DNA from: a virus
Virus record (IMG/VR): IMGVR_UViG_3300048800_000086
Coordinates: 1-33,102 of that record
Length of the DNA stretch: 33,102 bases
Strand: one strand, 5' to 3'
The notes beneath the pieces were generated by a model. The model was not told the DNA's origin and ran no database searches. It was given only the letters and a program-made list of their open reading frames with translations. Every line of letters begins with the position of its first letter. Position 1 is the stretch's first letter. Below, piece after piece: positions 13,917 through 20,365 of the stretch. The position numbers and the translations under genes are program-made.

Positions 13917-14338
13917 GCGACGCCCTCTCAGGCTTGAGAACCACGAGAGTCGTGCCCGGCTGGGATTCGATCGGCTTGGATGGCAGCTACATGGTGTGTC
14001 GTGGCCGGATCAAACGTGGGAAACGTCTGAAGGCGGCTGAGAACATGGGTTCTAGCCGACTGATCGGGGAGGTTGAAGAACGGGTGGATCGGTGGCATCG
14101 GATCACGCTGGGACGCTCCCGGAAGAACGATAGCGCTTGGGGGTCCTGGCCGCTCCACTCACTAGGGGATGGCTACGGCGTGTCGGCTGACCTGGCGGCT
14201 CTCGCGACCCGGACGGTTGGACCCGGCGAGTGGCGCAAGGGGACGGTTATATCGATGCCAAACGTGCCTTGTCTCGTGGCCAAGGTGCGTAAAGGTGAGG
14301 TCGTGGCTATCATCGCGCCGTGCCGGGTGAGGCCGTGA
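13913..14338 (+). CDS. Hypothetical protein, beta-rich
   Basis: The GTG at 13913 overlapping the previous stop gives 141 residues; longer upstream starts fall inside the preceding gene. Features: LRTTRVVPGWDSIGLDGSYM, CRGRIKRGKRLK, GEVEERVDRWHRITLGRSRK and a C-terminal KVRKGEVVAIIAPCRV strand pair. Strongly basic overall, so nucleic-acid contact is possible. Not recognised. Confidence 0.62.
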   Translation: MSDALSGLRTTRVVPGWDSIGLDGSYMVCRGRIKRGKRLKAAENMGSSRLIGEVEERVDRWHRITLGRSRKNDSAWGSWPLHSLGDGYGVSADLAALATRTVGPGEWRKGTVISMPNVPCLVAKVRKGEVVAIIAPCRVRP

Positions 14339-14694
14339 AGCGCTCCAGCCCGTTGAAGCGGACACGCGGGAAGCTTAAGGCTTCTCGACCCAAACGCGGC
14401 GGCGTGAGTCAAGAGACCTACGCTATCGCCTGGGCACGAACCGGTGGCCGTTGTGCCTGTGGATGCGATCGGCGTGGCGATCAAGTGCACCACGTCTTTC
14501 CAAAGGCCGCGAACAAGTGGCCCGAGCTGGTTGACGAGCCGGACAACTGCGTCCTAGTCGCCGGGTCCCCGTGTCATTCCAATCACGAGACAGCCTTTCG
14601 CCGGTTGCCGCGCTCCGTCTGCGCTCCGGCCGAGCGTCTCGCCGTCACGGAGCCGATGCGAGCGTTTCTCGATCGAGTGTATGGGTCAGTGTGA
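14335..14694 (+). CDS. HNH nuclease-like protein
   Basis: The GTG at 14335 overlaps the previous stop; GTG 14320 is an alternative. 119 residues: a very basic N-terminus (VKRSSPLKRTRGKLKASRPK), a helix, Cys pair CACGC near 41, then the catalytic-type block DQVHHVFPKAANKWPE followed by DNCVLVAGSPCHSNHETAFR. The HH...N...H order and second Cys fit an HNH/endonuclease VII-like zinc nuclease of the kind found in phage replication modules. It is on the sense strand and overlaps both neighbours, so it looks like a resident gene rather than a mobile one. Confidence 0.78.
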   Translation: MKRSSPLKRTRGKLKASRPKRGGVSQETYAIAWARTGGRCACGCDRRGDQVHHVFPKAANKWPELVDEPDNCVLVAGSPCHSNHETAFRRLPRSVCAPAERLAVTEPMRAFLDRVYGSV

Positions 14695-15755
14695 GCACGG
14701 CCGGTGGACTCTTCTCAGGCATCGGACTGCTCGATTACGGACTCACCCTCGCCGGATGGGAGCACTCCTGGCTCTGTGAGAAGGACGAGTTTCGACGCGG
14801 CGTCCTCGAAACACGCTGGTCCGGCGTTCCCGTCTATGACGATGTCCGGGCAGTTGGATCTGGGTCTGCCTGCCGAGTCGATCTCATCGCCGGAGGCTTC
14901 CCCTGTCGAGGGATTAGCACCGCAGGCAAGCGTGAGGGCTTCGGGAACGCCGAGACCGTTCTGTGGCACGAGATGCGCCGAGTCATTGGCGACCTTCGAC
15001 CTCGCTACTGCCTCATCGAGAATGTCGCCAACATTCTCAGCATGGCGGCGGCCCCAACGGAGCCTCCTGGAAGCCTCTGGGGCACAGTTCTCGGAGACCT
15101 GGCCACGCTCGGGTACGATGCGGTCTGGGACTGTATTCCAGCAGCAGCCTTCGGTGCCCCGCACCTCCGTGACCGGCTTATTTGCATTGCTACGGACACC
15201 GACATCGGCACCGTGGAATCAGGGCGGCTGCGGGGGAGAGAGCGAGGCCGAGATCAAGCGCCTACTCCCAACCCCGAGAGCCAACATCGCCAAACAGGGC
15301 CTACCACGCGAGGGGAACTGGGGCGAGCTTCGCGCGGACATAATGTCGCTACTACCAACGCCCAACAGGGACGACACGCGGCCCAACTCACAGAGCGAGA
15401 GCGAGACGAAGCGTCAAGCACGGTTGAGCGACGCGCTACGCCTTCTCCCGACACCCTCGGCGACCGAGTACGGCAGCAACCAGAGCCCGAGTCCCGGTGC
15501 AGCGGTGCGGCCGAGTCTCCCATCACTGTTGACTGGGGCGAGTACGAGCCAGCCATCCGACGATGGGAGCAGGTTCACGGACCTGCGCCTGAGCCCCTCG
15601 TTCGTCGAGTGGATGATGGGCGCACCCGCAGGGTGGAGCGATCCCGACTGTCCGCCCTCGGCGATGGAGTTCAGGTCCAGCTCGGAAGACTCGCGGGGGA
15701 ATATCTGATGGCTCTACAGCGGATGGTTGAGCCCGCAACTTCACGAGAAGGGTAG
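14691..15755 (+). CDS. Orphan DNA cytosine-C5 methyltransferase (Dcm-type)
   Basis: 354 residues from the GTG at 14691, which overlaps the HNH stop. Motif I AGGLFSGIGLLDYGLTLAGW (5-23), motif IV GGFPCRGIS with catalytic C72, motif VI ENV (110-112), motif VIII AAFGAPHLRDRL (~165). The middle (residues ~180-280) is low-complexity, where the target-recognition region would lie. The C-terminus regains family features: DWGEYEPAIRRWEQVHGPAP, PLVRRVDDG and LSALGDGVQVQLG (motif X). It transfers methyl from SAM to cytosine C5. No restriction gene is next to it, so it probably protects phage DNA. A second protein is encoded in another frame across most of its length. Confidence 0.85.
   Translation: MSTAGGLFSGIGLLDYGLTLAGWEHSWLCEKDEFRRGVLETRWSGVPVYDDVRAVGSGSACRVDLIAGGFPCRGISTAGKREGFGNAETVLWHEMRRVIGDLRPRYCLIENVANILSMAAAPTEPPGSLWGTVLGDLATLGYDAVWDCIPAAAFGAPHLRDRLICIATDTDIGTVESGRLRGRERGRDQAPTPNPESQHRQTGPTTRGELGRASRGHNVATTNAQQGRHAAQLTERERDEASSTVERRATPSPDTLGDRVRQQPEPESRCSGAAESPITVDWGEYEPAIRRWEQVHGPAPEPLVRRVDDGRTRRVERSRLSALGDGVQVQLGRLAGEYLMALQRMVEPATSREG
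14836..15708 (+). CDS. Overprinted LLPTP-repeat phage protein inside the methyltransferase gene
   Basis: A second frame is open for 334 codons (14704-15708). From the ATG at 14836 (or 14842) the product opens MTMSGQLDLGLPAESISSPE, contains FSETWPRSGTMRSGTVF, four spaced Leu-Pro-Thr-Pro type motifs (LLRTPTS, LLPTPRA, LLPTPNR, LLPTPSATEYGSNQSPSPG), RPSLPSLL, and ends DLRLSPSFVEWMMGAPAGW plus SDPDC. This motif order matches a widespread phage family known to me from methyltransferase neighbourhoods. Its last block is the same DNA that in the Dcm frame reads RRVDDG. No ribosome site is visible, so expression is unproven. Start is uncertain. Confidence 0.55.
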   Translation: MTMSGQLDLGLPAESISSPEASPVEGLAPQASVRASGTPRPFCGTRCAESLATFDLATASSRMSPTFSAWRRPQRSLLEASGAQFSETWPRSGTMRSGTVFQQQPSVPRTSVTGLFALLRTPTSAPWNQGGCGGESEAEIKRLLPTPRANIAKQGLPREGNWGELRADIMSLLPTPNRDDTRPNSQSESETKRQARLSDALRLLPTPSATEYGSNQSPSPGAAVRPSLPSLLTGASTSQPSDDGSRFTDLRLSPSFVEWMMGAPAGWSDPDCPPSAMEFRSSSEDSRGNI

Positions 15756-15764
15756 GGTAGAGAA
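15753..15764 (+). promoter_or_regulatory. Leaderless-type promoter (-10 TAGGGT)
   Basis: TAGGGT at 15753-15758, six bases, then GTG at 15765. The first three bases are the methyltransferase stop codon. The intervening AGAGAA could also act as a weak ribosome site. Confidence 0.35.
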
Positions 15765-16253
15765 GTGGCTGCCCCAGCACTGAAGCTGATCGACGGAGCG
15801 AGCGGAGAGGTCGTTGCGGGAGACGACTCATCGCTCATGGCCCGCATCGAAGAGCTCGAGCGAGAACTACAGGATGCCGAGCGTGACCTACGAGCCAAGC
15901 GTCGGCTGATCACAAAGCTCCAGAAGGACAAGGAGCGGGAGCGCCAGAACTTTGAGCAACGTGAGGTCGTCTTCAAGCTCTTTGAATTCTGGCAGCAACG
16001 GTGTCAGAAGCCGCGGAGCCAATGCACCGCGGATCGCTTCGACGCACTCAGGAAGGCGCTGGAGTCCGGCTATACGCCGAGGCAGGTTGCGCTCGCTATT
16101 GCCGGCGCCGCCTATGACCCGTTTGTCACGAAGGCGAAGAACGGCCGTGAGATCAAGCACAACGACCTAGAGCTGATCTGTCGTGACGGCAAGCACTTGG
16201 AGAGCTTCGCAAACAAGGCCCCACGGAGGCGTGATGTAGCTCTAGCGACATAA
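15765..16253 (+). CDS. Coiled-coil protein with conserved C-terminal domain
   Basis: 162 residues. Residues ~25-65 form a charged coiled coil (EELERELQDAERDLRAKRRL). The C-terminal domain has FEFWQQRCQKPRSQCTADRF, ALESGYTPRQVALAIAGAAY, DPFVTKAKNGREIKHNDLEL and ICRDGKHLESFANKAP, a pattern found in actinophage replication regions and perhaps a DNA-binding accessory factor. The ordering of coiled coil then compact domain suggests a dimer. Function not established. Confidence 0.75.
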   Translation: MAAPALKLIDGASGEVVAGDDSSLMARIEELERELQDAERDLRAKRRLITKLQKDKERERQNFEQREVVFKLFEFWQQRCQKPRSQCTADRFDALRKALESGYTPRQVALAIAGAAYDPFVTKAKNGREIKHNDLELICRDGKHLESFANKAPRRRDVALAT

Positions 16254-16480
16254 CAGGTCGATGCAGAAGGCGTAAGCCGCCGGCCCACGGCAAGGGACGG
16301 TCCAGCGGAAGTGGCAAAGACAGCCAAGGACGGCGCAGTCGGCTACCACTGGACAACAGCTCCGGTACCAGGGCGCACTTCGATTTCGACCGCGACCAGT
16401 GTCTTTGTCTCACTGTCCCTAAGGTCCTTGCCAGGGAATGGCAGACCGTACGCGAGAACGGAGGTGATTGTGCCGCTTAG
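16250..16480 (+). CDS. Small protein with no standard start codon
   Basis: This frame is open from after the TGA at ~16231 to the TAG at 16478-16480. Its C-terminal half is convincingly protein-like (GTRAHFDFDRDQCLCLTVPK then VLAREWQTVRENGGDCAA) and its end overlaps the well-marked start of the next gene. Yet no ATG, GTG or TTG occurs in frame: candidates are ATA at 16250 or CTG at 16349. The N-terminal part is basic, Ser/Gly-rich. A competing ORF (GTG 16311, other frame) looks like a shadow. Could be a non-standard start, a frameshift from upstream, or a decayed gene. Confidence 0.42.
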   Translation: MTGRCRRRKPPAHGKGRSSGSGKDSQGRRSRLPLDNSSGTRAHFDFDRDQCLCLTVPKVLAREWQTVRENGGDCAA

Positions 16481-16658
16481 TGAACGCCGCAAACGCGCCG
16501 CAGAGCGAGCACCTCATCTAGTGGCACGCGCGCATCTAGCCGCCCACATCCGCGAGGCGCGCATGCTTGGCGAGCCGTTTCGCACCATCGCTGAGCTCTA
16601 CGGCGTCTCAAAGTCGCAGGTCCAGCGCATTTGCAAGGAGGGCGCGTGGGCTCTCTAA
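16470..16658 (+). CDS. Small helix-turn-helix protein
   Basis: The GTG at 16470 is preceded by GGAGGTGATT, a near-perfect ribosome site, which decides the start. 62 residues: a basic N-terminus (VPLSERRKRAAERAPHL) and a resolvase/sigma-like helix-turn-helix, EPFRTIAELYGVSKSQVQRI, with the usual A.lygVS.s.V.r spacing. Likely a DNA-binding regulator. Overlaps the next gene, whose GTG at 16646 lies inside its last codons. Confidence 0.75.
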   Translation: MPLSERRKRAAERAPHLVARAHLAAHIREARMLGEPFRTIAELYGVSKSQVQRICKEGAWAL

Positions 16659-16969
16659 GCCGAGACAAGGGCGCACGCTTCGAGCGCGAGGTGGTTGGGA
16701 TTCTCCACGAGCATGGGTGGACCAAGGCAGCACGCTCAAGCGACGGGCGCAAGCAGGGCGGACGCGGGGATGTCATCAACCCACCAGCCGGGACGCACAT
16801 CGAGTGCAAGTTTCACGAGCGCCTGAACGTGCCGAGGGCCTTCGATCAGGCGATGGCCGACGCGGGCGACGCTATTCCGATTCTCGTGCATCGCCCTTCA
16901 CGGCATAGGGTCATGGCGACGTTGCCGCTCGCCGATCTGCTGCCGTTGCTTGCTCTGCGCGAGCGTTGA
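16646..16969 (+). CDS. PD-(D/E)XK-type resolvase/nuclease-like protein
   Basis: The GTG at 16646 with AAGGAGGG just upstream gives 107 residues. KGARFEREVVGILHEHGW (an early Glu), RKQGGRGDVINPPAGTHIEC then K fits the E...(G)D...ExK core of Hjc-like archaeal resolvases and VRR-type nucleases; NVPRAFDQAMADAG and DAIPILVHRP complete the fold. It may resolve Holliday junctions or cut branched DNA, perhaps covering for the truncated RuvC-like protein at 13272. Family call from motif order. Confidence 0.7.
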   Translation: MGSLSRDKGARFEREVVGILHEHGWTKAARSSDGRKQGGRGDVINPPAGTHIECKFHERLNVPRAFDQAMADAGDAIPILVHRPSRHRVMATLPLADLLPLLALRER

Positions 16970-17036
16970 GTCCTATGCTGGGTCGCGCTGCCATAACAGT
17001 CGCCGAGGGAAACGAACTCTAGTGCCATGAGTAGTG

Positions 17037-17048
17037 TATACTCGCTGC
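17037..17048 (+). promoter_or_regulatory. Leaderless-type promoter (-10 TATACT)
   Basis: TATACT at 17037-17042, six bases, then ATG at 17049 with no ribosome site. It lies at the end of a 79-base gap and is the best hexamer match among the promoters of this type. Confidence 0.6.
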
Positions 17049-17855
17049 ATGGGTGAGATGGCGATCGTCGAGAAGGACGGCAGCGAGTTCACGGCCTACG
17101 CCGGCTTCCAGATCGAGTATCGGGACGCTTCGCACCGTTACTGGATTCACGAGGACGCCGAGCGCATACCGGTGCCGAGCGTGACGGGCGCCAACGGTGT
17201 CCTCGAGAAGCCTGCGTTGATCTCGTGGGCTGAGCGCATGGGTGCCGAAGCCGTGCTGAAGCTCGAGCGCGAAGGCAGGCTGTCCGACACCCCGATCGAG
17301 AACGCGGTCTACGCGATGCGTAGCTACGGCGAGGGCGCGGGCGCCAAGCGTGACGAGGGGGCCGAGCGGGGAACGTCGATCCACGAGGCCCTACGTGATT
17401 TCTGCGAGGCCGGCCAGGTCCCGAGCCTGTCGAACTGGCCGCTCGAGCACCGCGGCTTCGTCAAGGCGCTCTGCCGGTTCCTGCTCAAAAACGATCCTGA
17501 GCCCGTGCTGGTCGAGCAGGTGGTCGGCTCCGTAAAAAACAAATACGCGGGGCGCCTGGATTTGCTGGCCAAGATCAAGGGCAAGCTGAAACTGATCGAT
17601 TTGAAGAGCAGCACCGGAACGGCCCGGGTGTTTCGCGAGGCGCATGTGCAGGCCGCGGGTTACGAGCTGGCGTTGCCGGAGTGCGGGATCGAGCTGGTCG
17701 AGACCCCGATTATCGTTGCGTTGGGCGAGGATGGGTCGATGGAGGAAGTGCCGAGCTTTGGCACACCGGAGATGTTCTTGAGCGTGTTGGAGTGTTCTCG
17801 GCGGATGAAGGAGCTTGACGCGTTGCTGCGGGCACGGGAGCGGGCGGATGTCTAA
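17049..17855 (+). CDS. RecB/Cas4-like PD-(D/E)XK exonuclease
   Basis: 268 residues. ERGTSIHEALRDFCEAG (conserved G.xxH), VEQVVGSVKNKYAGRLDLLA with the first acidic residue, KLKLIDLKSSTGTARVF with the D-x-K core, and HVQAAGYELA matching the Q-x3-Y motif of RecB-family nucleases. Such enzymes resect DNA ends; with the ERF protein at 12255 this would make a phage recombination pair. The ATG at 17049 directly follows the leaderless promoter; ATG 17058 is an alternative. Confidence 0.83.
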   Translation: MGEMAIVEKDGSEFTAYAGFQIEYRDASHRYWIHEDAERIPVPSVTGANGVLEKPALISWAERMGAEAVLKLEREGRLSDTPIENAVYAMRSYGEGAGAKRDEGAERGTSIHEALRDFCEAGQVPSLSNWPLEHRGFVKALCRFLLKNDPEPVLVEQVVGSVKNKYAGRLDLLAKIKGKLKLIDLKSSTGTARVFREAHVQAAGYELALPECGIELVETPIIVALGEDGSMEEVPSFGTPEMFLSVLECSRRMKELDALLRARERADV

Positions 17856-18060
17856 CCCCGACGGTCAAGAGCGACAGCTACTCGATGCAGGCTGGCAGGT
17901 CGAGGATTGCAACAGTGATCGTCACGCGCTGCGCATGGGCGGACCGGCCACGTACCGGATCTACATTCCGCCGGACTACCGCTGCAACTGGTATCGGCCC
18001 GAGCTGCCGCAAGGCGGTCCTGTTGCCTGGACGCTTGAGGATGCGGTGGCTCGTGCCTGA
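17848..18060 (+). CDS. Small protein, first member of the modular cluster
   Basis: 70 residues from the ATG at 17848, overlapping the nuclease stop by eight bases. It begins MSNPDGQERQLLDAGWQVED, matching the start of the 12946 protein, then TYRIYIPPDYRCNWYRPELP and TLEDAVARA. It has the Q-E-R head but no AAREEP linker. Aromatic, beta-looking centre. Function unknown. Confidence 0.65.
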   Translation: MSNPDGQERQLLDAGWQVEDCNSDRHALRMGGPATYRIYIPPDYRCNWYRPELPQGGPVAWTLEDAVARA

Positions 18061-18214
18061 CCTTAACGATCAAGAGCGCGAGGCGTTGGAAGAGATTGAG
18101 GAGATTTATGCCGAGGGAAGAAAGCCGCCCACTTTGGTTGAGCGTCGCATTCACGAGATTGCTCGTGCCGGCCTCGCTGCCCGTGAGGACACCGAGCAGG
18201 AGCACAAGCGATGA
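18053..18214 (+). CDS. Modular small protein (NDQERE head, AARED tail)
   Basis: 53 residues from the GTG at 18053, overlapping the previous stop. It is almost only modules: head VPDLNDQEREALEEIEEIYA, a short middle (GRKPPTLVERRIHEIARAG) and tail LAAREDTEQEHKR. The DNA of head and tail is near-identical to the 18446 gene. The start is set by homology to MTDLNDQERE in its paralogues. No function known. Confidence 0.62.
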   Translation: MPDLNDQEREALEEIEEIYAEGRKPPTLVERRIHEIARAGLAAREDTEQEHKR

Positions 18215-18453
18215 GGCTTGAGGGACGTATCCACTGTGATGGCCCTGAGTGCAACAGCCACCAGCACGTTGGTGTTGACTCAATGGATCACGGCCGTCTT
18301 CCCGCCGGGTGGATCACGGTGACCGAGCACGGGGACTTCTCCGATCCGACTAGCGCGTTCTGCGGCTGGGACTGTCTGTTGAAGTCCGCAGCGAAAGTTG
18401 AGCCTCCCGTCGAGATTCCTTGGGACCAAGCGCTTGGAGGTAGTGATGACTGA
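18211..18453 (+). CDS. Small zinc-finger-like protein
   Basis: 80 residues starting by ATGA overlap. HCDGPECNSHQHV near residue 8 and FCGWDCLLKSAAKVE near 50 give C/H ligands for one zinc site; DSMDHGRLPAGWITVTEH lies between. I recognise this as a conserved actinophage small protein type without known function. It lacks the shared head and linker of its neighbours, so the cluster mixes modular and non-modular genes. Confidence 0.68.
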   Translation: MRLEGRIHCDGPECNSHQHVGVDSMDHGRLPAGWITVTEHGDFSDPTSAFCGWDCLLKSAAKVEPPVEIPWDQALGGSDD

Positions 18454-18814
18454 CCTCAACGATCAAGAGCGCGAGGCGCTGGAGCGGAGGGCGCAAGACG
18501 CGGCGGGTATGAGCTCGTCGAAGTACCCAGGCGCTAGAGCACGCGAGCTGATTATCTGGCGCTCCGCTCGCAGATTCGAGGCCGCTCTCGCTGCCCGTGA
18601 GGACACCGAGCGACCGGACGGGCCAACTGATGACGACTTGACGGAGTTGATCGAGATGCCGCGTGACCTGGCGCGAGTGCTCAGAGATCCCGGCATCGTC
18701 GTCAAGCAGGACGGTGCCATTTTCGATCTGATCGCTAAATGGCAGAACGCTCCAACACCGACGATGAGCGGTCCCGTGCAGGACCCCGAGCAGGAGCGGG
18801 AGGCCAAGCAATGA
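18446..18814 (+). CDS. Modular small protein (NDQERE head, AAREDTER linker)
   Basis: 122 residues; ATG at 18446 with GGAGG five bases upstream, overlapping the previous stop. Head MTDLNDQEREALERRAQDAA, linker FEAALAAREDTERPDGPTDD at ~47-66, then a unique helical part (LTELIEMPRDLARVLRDPGI...AIFDLIAKWQ) and a tail PVQDPEQEREAKQ that resembles the head-like QERE motif again. Its first 29 bases are identical to those of the 19785 gene. Function unknown. Confidence 0.68.
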   Translation: MTDLNDQEREALERRAQDAAGMSSSKYPGARARELIIWRSARRFEAALAAREDTERPDGPTDDDLTELIEMPRDLARVLRDPGIVVKQDGAIFDLIAKWQNAPTPTMSGPVQDPEQEREAKQ

Positions 18815-18933
18815 GCGAACGATGGGCGACTACACAGGAGATTGCTGGGCGCGTGTGGCGATTGGGGCTGATCTGCGGATTCGTTCTAGGTTCGGCTGGC
18901 GGTTTCATTCTGGGCTGGCTGGTGTTCGCATGA
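18811..18933 (+). CDS. Tiny single-pass membrane protein
   Basis: 40 residues by ATGA overlap: MSERWATTQEIAGRVW, then a single hydrophobic helix (LGLICGFVLGSAGGFILGWL) ending VFA. Gly-zipper spacing (GFVLGSAGGFILG) favours helix packing and oligomers. ATGA overlap with the next gene as well, so it is part of the same transcript. Could be a superinfection-exclusion or membrane-modulating peptide; unproven. Confidence 0.6.
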   Translation: MSERWATTQEIAGRVWRLGLICGFVLGSAGGFILGWLVFA

Positions 18934-19601
18934 GTCACCTCGACGACGAGCGAGCGGAGATGCAGCAGCGCCTTCGACAACACGGCCCACCCGAAGGTCA
19001 AGAGCGCGAGGGGCTGGAGCGGATTGCGGGTCACGGCTCCAACGGCCCGCAAGAACCTAACGCTGACTCTATGAGACGGATAGCCAAGGCCGCGCTCGCT
19101 GCCCGTGAGGAGCCACCCACGATCACCGATGAGATGGTAGAGCGCGCGGTCGCGGTCCATACCACTCGGACCGGCGGTCACTTCGAGGCTGTGCGAGACC
19201 AGACCGAGGAAAAGCTGACTGCGGATGTACGTGTGATTCTTACCGCTGCTCTTAGCGCTGCCCGTGAGGAGCCGCAGAAGCCGAGTTTGCCCGAGGGCGA
19301 GCTGCCCACCACCTTAGAAGTGCAGGTGGCACTCCCGGTCGAGGACTGGCTGCGGCTGGAGAAGATCGCGCTGTTCTCGTATAGCCCGCAGGACGAGCGC
19401 ATTCTCAACGCGATCAAACGCGCGGCAGAAAGCCTGCCACTACGAGCGGCTATGGCGGTGCGGGGATTCCAACGCATTGTCGAGGAGGATGCCGCTGCCC
19501 GTGAGGAGCCGGATCGGTATGAGGTTGACGACCCTTCGACGGGCGAACCGCTCGCGTATCCCGTCGCCCGTGAGGACCCCGGGCAGGAGCCCGAGCGATG
19601 A
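18930..19601 (+). CDS. Largest modular protein, four AAREEP-type linkers
   Basis: 223 residues. Head-like GQEREGLERIAGHGS at ~23, then linkers KAALAAREEPPTITDEM (~50), AALSAAREEPQKPSLPE (~107), DAAAREEPDRYEVDDP (~188) and PVAREDPGQEPER at the C-terminus. The segments between are different: a TITDEMVERAVAVHTTR helix, LEVQVALPVEDWLRLEKIAL, and an ERILNAIKRAAESLPLRAAM helix. It looks like several small proteins joined at the linker. No catalytic motif. ATGA overlaps at both ends. Confidence 0.68.
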   Translation: MSHLDDERAEMQQRLRQHGPPEGQEREGLERIAGHGSNGPQEPNADSMRRIAKAALAAREEPPTITDEMVERAVAVHTTRTGGHFEAVRDQTEEKLTADVRVILTAALSAAREEPQKPSLPEGELPTTLEVQVALPVEDWLRLEKIALFSYSPQDERILNAIKRAAESLPLRAAMAVRGFQRIVEEDAAAREEPDRYEVDDPSTGEPLAYPVAREDPGQEPER

Positions 19602-19792
19602 GTGCCAAACTGCTTCCCGGTGTGGACGCTCTGAGCGTGTCATGCCCGTACTGTGGGATGCCCAAGGGTCACATGTGCCGCTTGAGCACGAACTATTGGG
19701 ATGTACCTAAGCCTCATGTGGCGCGAGTCAAGCTAGCGAACGATCGGAAACGGCCGGTCGATCGGCACTGGAGAGCGGCTCGGGATGACTGA
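19598..19792 (+). CDS. Small zinc-ribbon protein
   Basis: 64 residues. VSCPYCGMPKGHMCRLSTNY and DVPKPHVARVKLANDRKR give CPxC...C...H ligands, a pattern common in actinophage small zinc proteins of unknown role. ATGA overlap upstream; its last codons overlap the ATG of the next gene at 19785. No shared cluster module. Confidence 0.68.
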   Translation: MSAKLLPGVDALSVSCPYCGMPKGHMCRLSTNYWDVPKPHVARVKLANDRKRPVDRHWRAARDD

Positions 19793-20171
19793 CCTCAACG
19801 ATCAAGAGCGCGATACACCGCCGCCTGAGCGATTCGAGTTGTGGTGGTGTCGGACGTGTGGAGAGCCTTCCTTGGAGTGGTGTGACCCGTGCCAAACGTG
19901 CGGGAATTCCATTCAGAGGTGGCCGATGGCCGCTCTCGCTGCCCGTGAGGAGCCACAGGGTGACGAGTTCGACACGCGTGGGCTGCGCGAGGCGATCGGC
20001 GTCATCAATGCGGCGGTGGCTGTGTGGCGGCTGGATAGCCCGGACGAGCCGATTCCTGTGTGGGCCGCTACGAACGCGGTCATTCAGCAAATCTCGTTCG
20101 TGGAGGGGAAGTCAATCAAGGATGTTGTGGCCGAGCTACAGATCGATGAGCAGAGAGAGGCCGAACGATGA
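19785..20171 (+). CDS. Modular zinc-ribbon protein (NDQERD head, AAREEPQ linker)
   Basis: 128 residues. Head MTDLNDQERDTPPPERFEL, zinc ribbon WWCRTCGEPSLEWCDPCQTC (four Cys in two pairs), linker MAALAAREEPQGDEFDTRG at ~48, then a helical domain (LREAIGVINAAVAVWRLDSP, FVEGKSIKDVVAELQIDEQR). It shows the cluster head joined to a different domain, here a zinc ribbon. Coding start is identical in DNA to the 18446 gene for 29 bases. ATGA overlap downstream. Confidence 0.68.
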   Translation: MTDLNDQERDTPPPERFELWWCRTCGEPSLEWCDPCQTCGNSIQRWPMAALAAREEPQGDEFDTRGLREAIGVINAAVAVWRLDSPDEPIPVWAATNAVIQQISFVEGKSIKDVVAELQIDEQREAER

Positions 20172-20365
20172 GCGATCAAGAGCGCGAGAAGATCGAAGCT
20201 GCGTACAAAGCGTGGGATGAGGGCTTCCCGGGGTTGACGCTCTACGACGACGATGTGGTCTTCGAGGCTGGTTACCGTGCCGCTCTCGCTGCCCGTGAGG
20301 AGCCTCATTCCGTCGATTTAGAATCGTTGGCTGCGACTATCTATCGCGATGGGGTATCCACTTAG
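20168..20365 (+). CDS. Modular small protein (SDQERE head, AAREEP linker)
   Basis: 65 residues. Head MSDQEREKIEAAYKAWDEGF, middle LYDDDVVFEAGYRA, linker ALAAREEPHSVDLESL, end AATIYRDGVST. Its 26-base linker core is identical to copies at 13087 and 19929. It is the last cluster member before the methyltransferase, whose GTG abuts its stop. Function unknown. Confidence 0.66.
   Translation: MSDQEREKIEAAYKAWDEGFPGLTLYDDDVVFEAGYRAALAAREEPHSVDLESLAATIYRDGVST

Larger units (their letters stand above)
18170..20304 (+). repeat. Dispersed in-frame linker repeat (AALAAREEP)
   Basis: Near-identical 16-30-base copies encode (A)LAARE(E/D)(P/T), always in the sense frame: 13087-13112 (outside this span), 18170-18196, 18581-18610, 19088-19114, 19256-19277, 19491-19510, 19562-19577, 19929-19954 and 20279-20304. 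Three copies (13087, 19929, 20279) are identical over 26 bases. A second repeat family marks gene heads at 18053, 18446, 18996, 19785 and 20168. Confidence 0.9.

Noticed and set aside
16311-16469. Upstream extension of the HTH gene from GTG 16311
   Set aside because: The GTG at 16470 has a near-perfect ribosome site and another frame in this stretch looks more coding.
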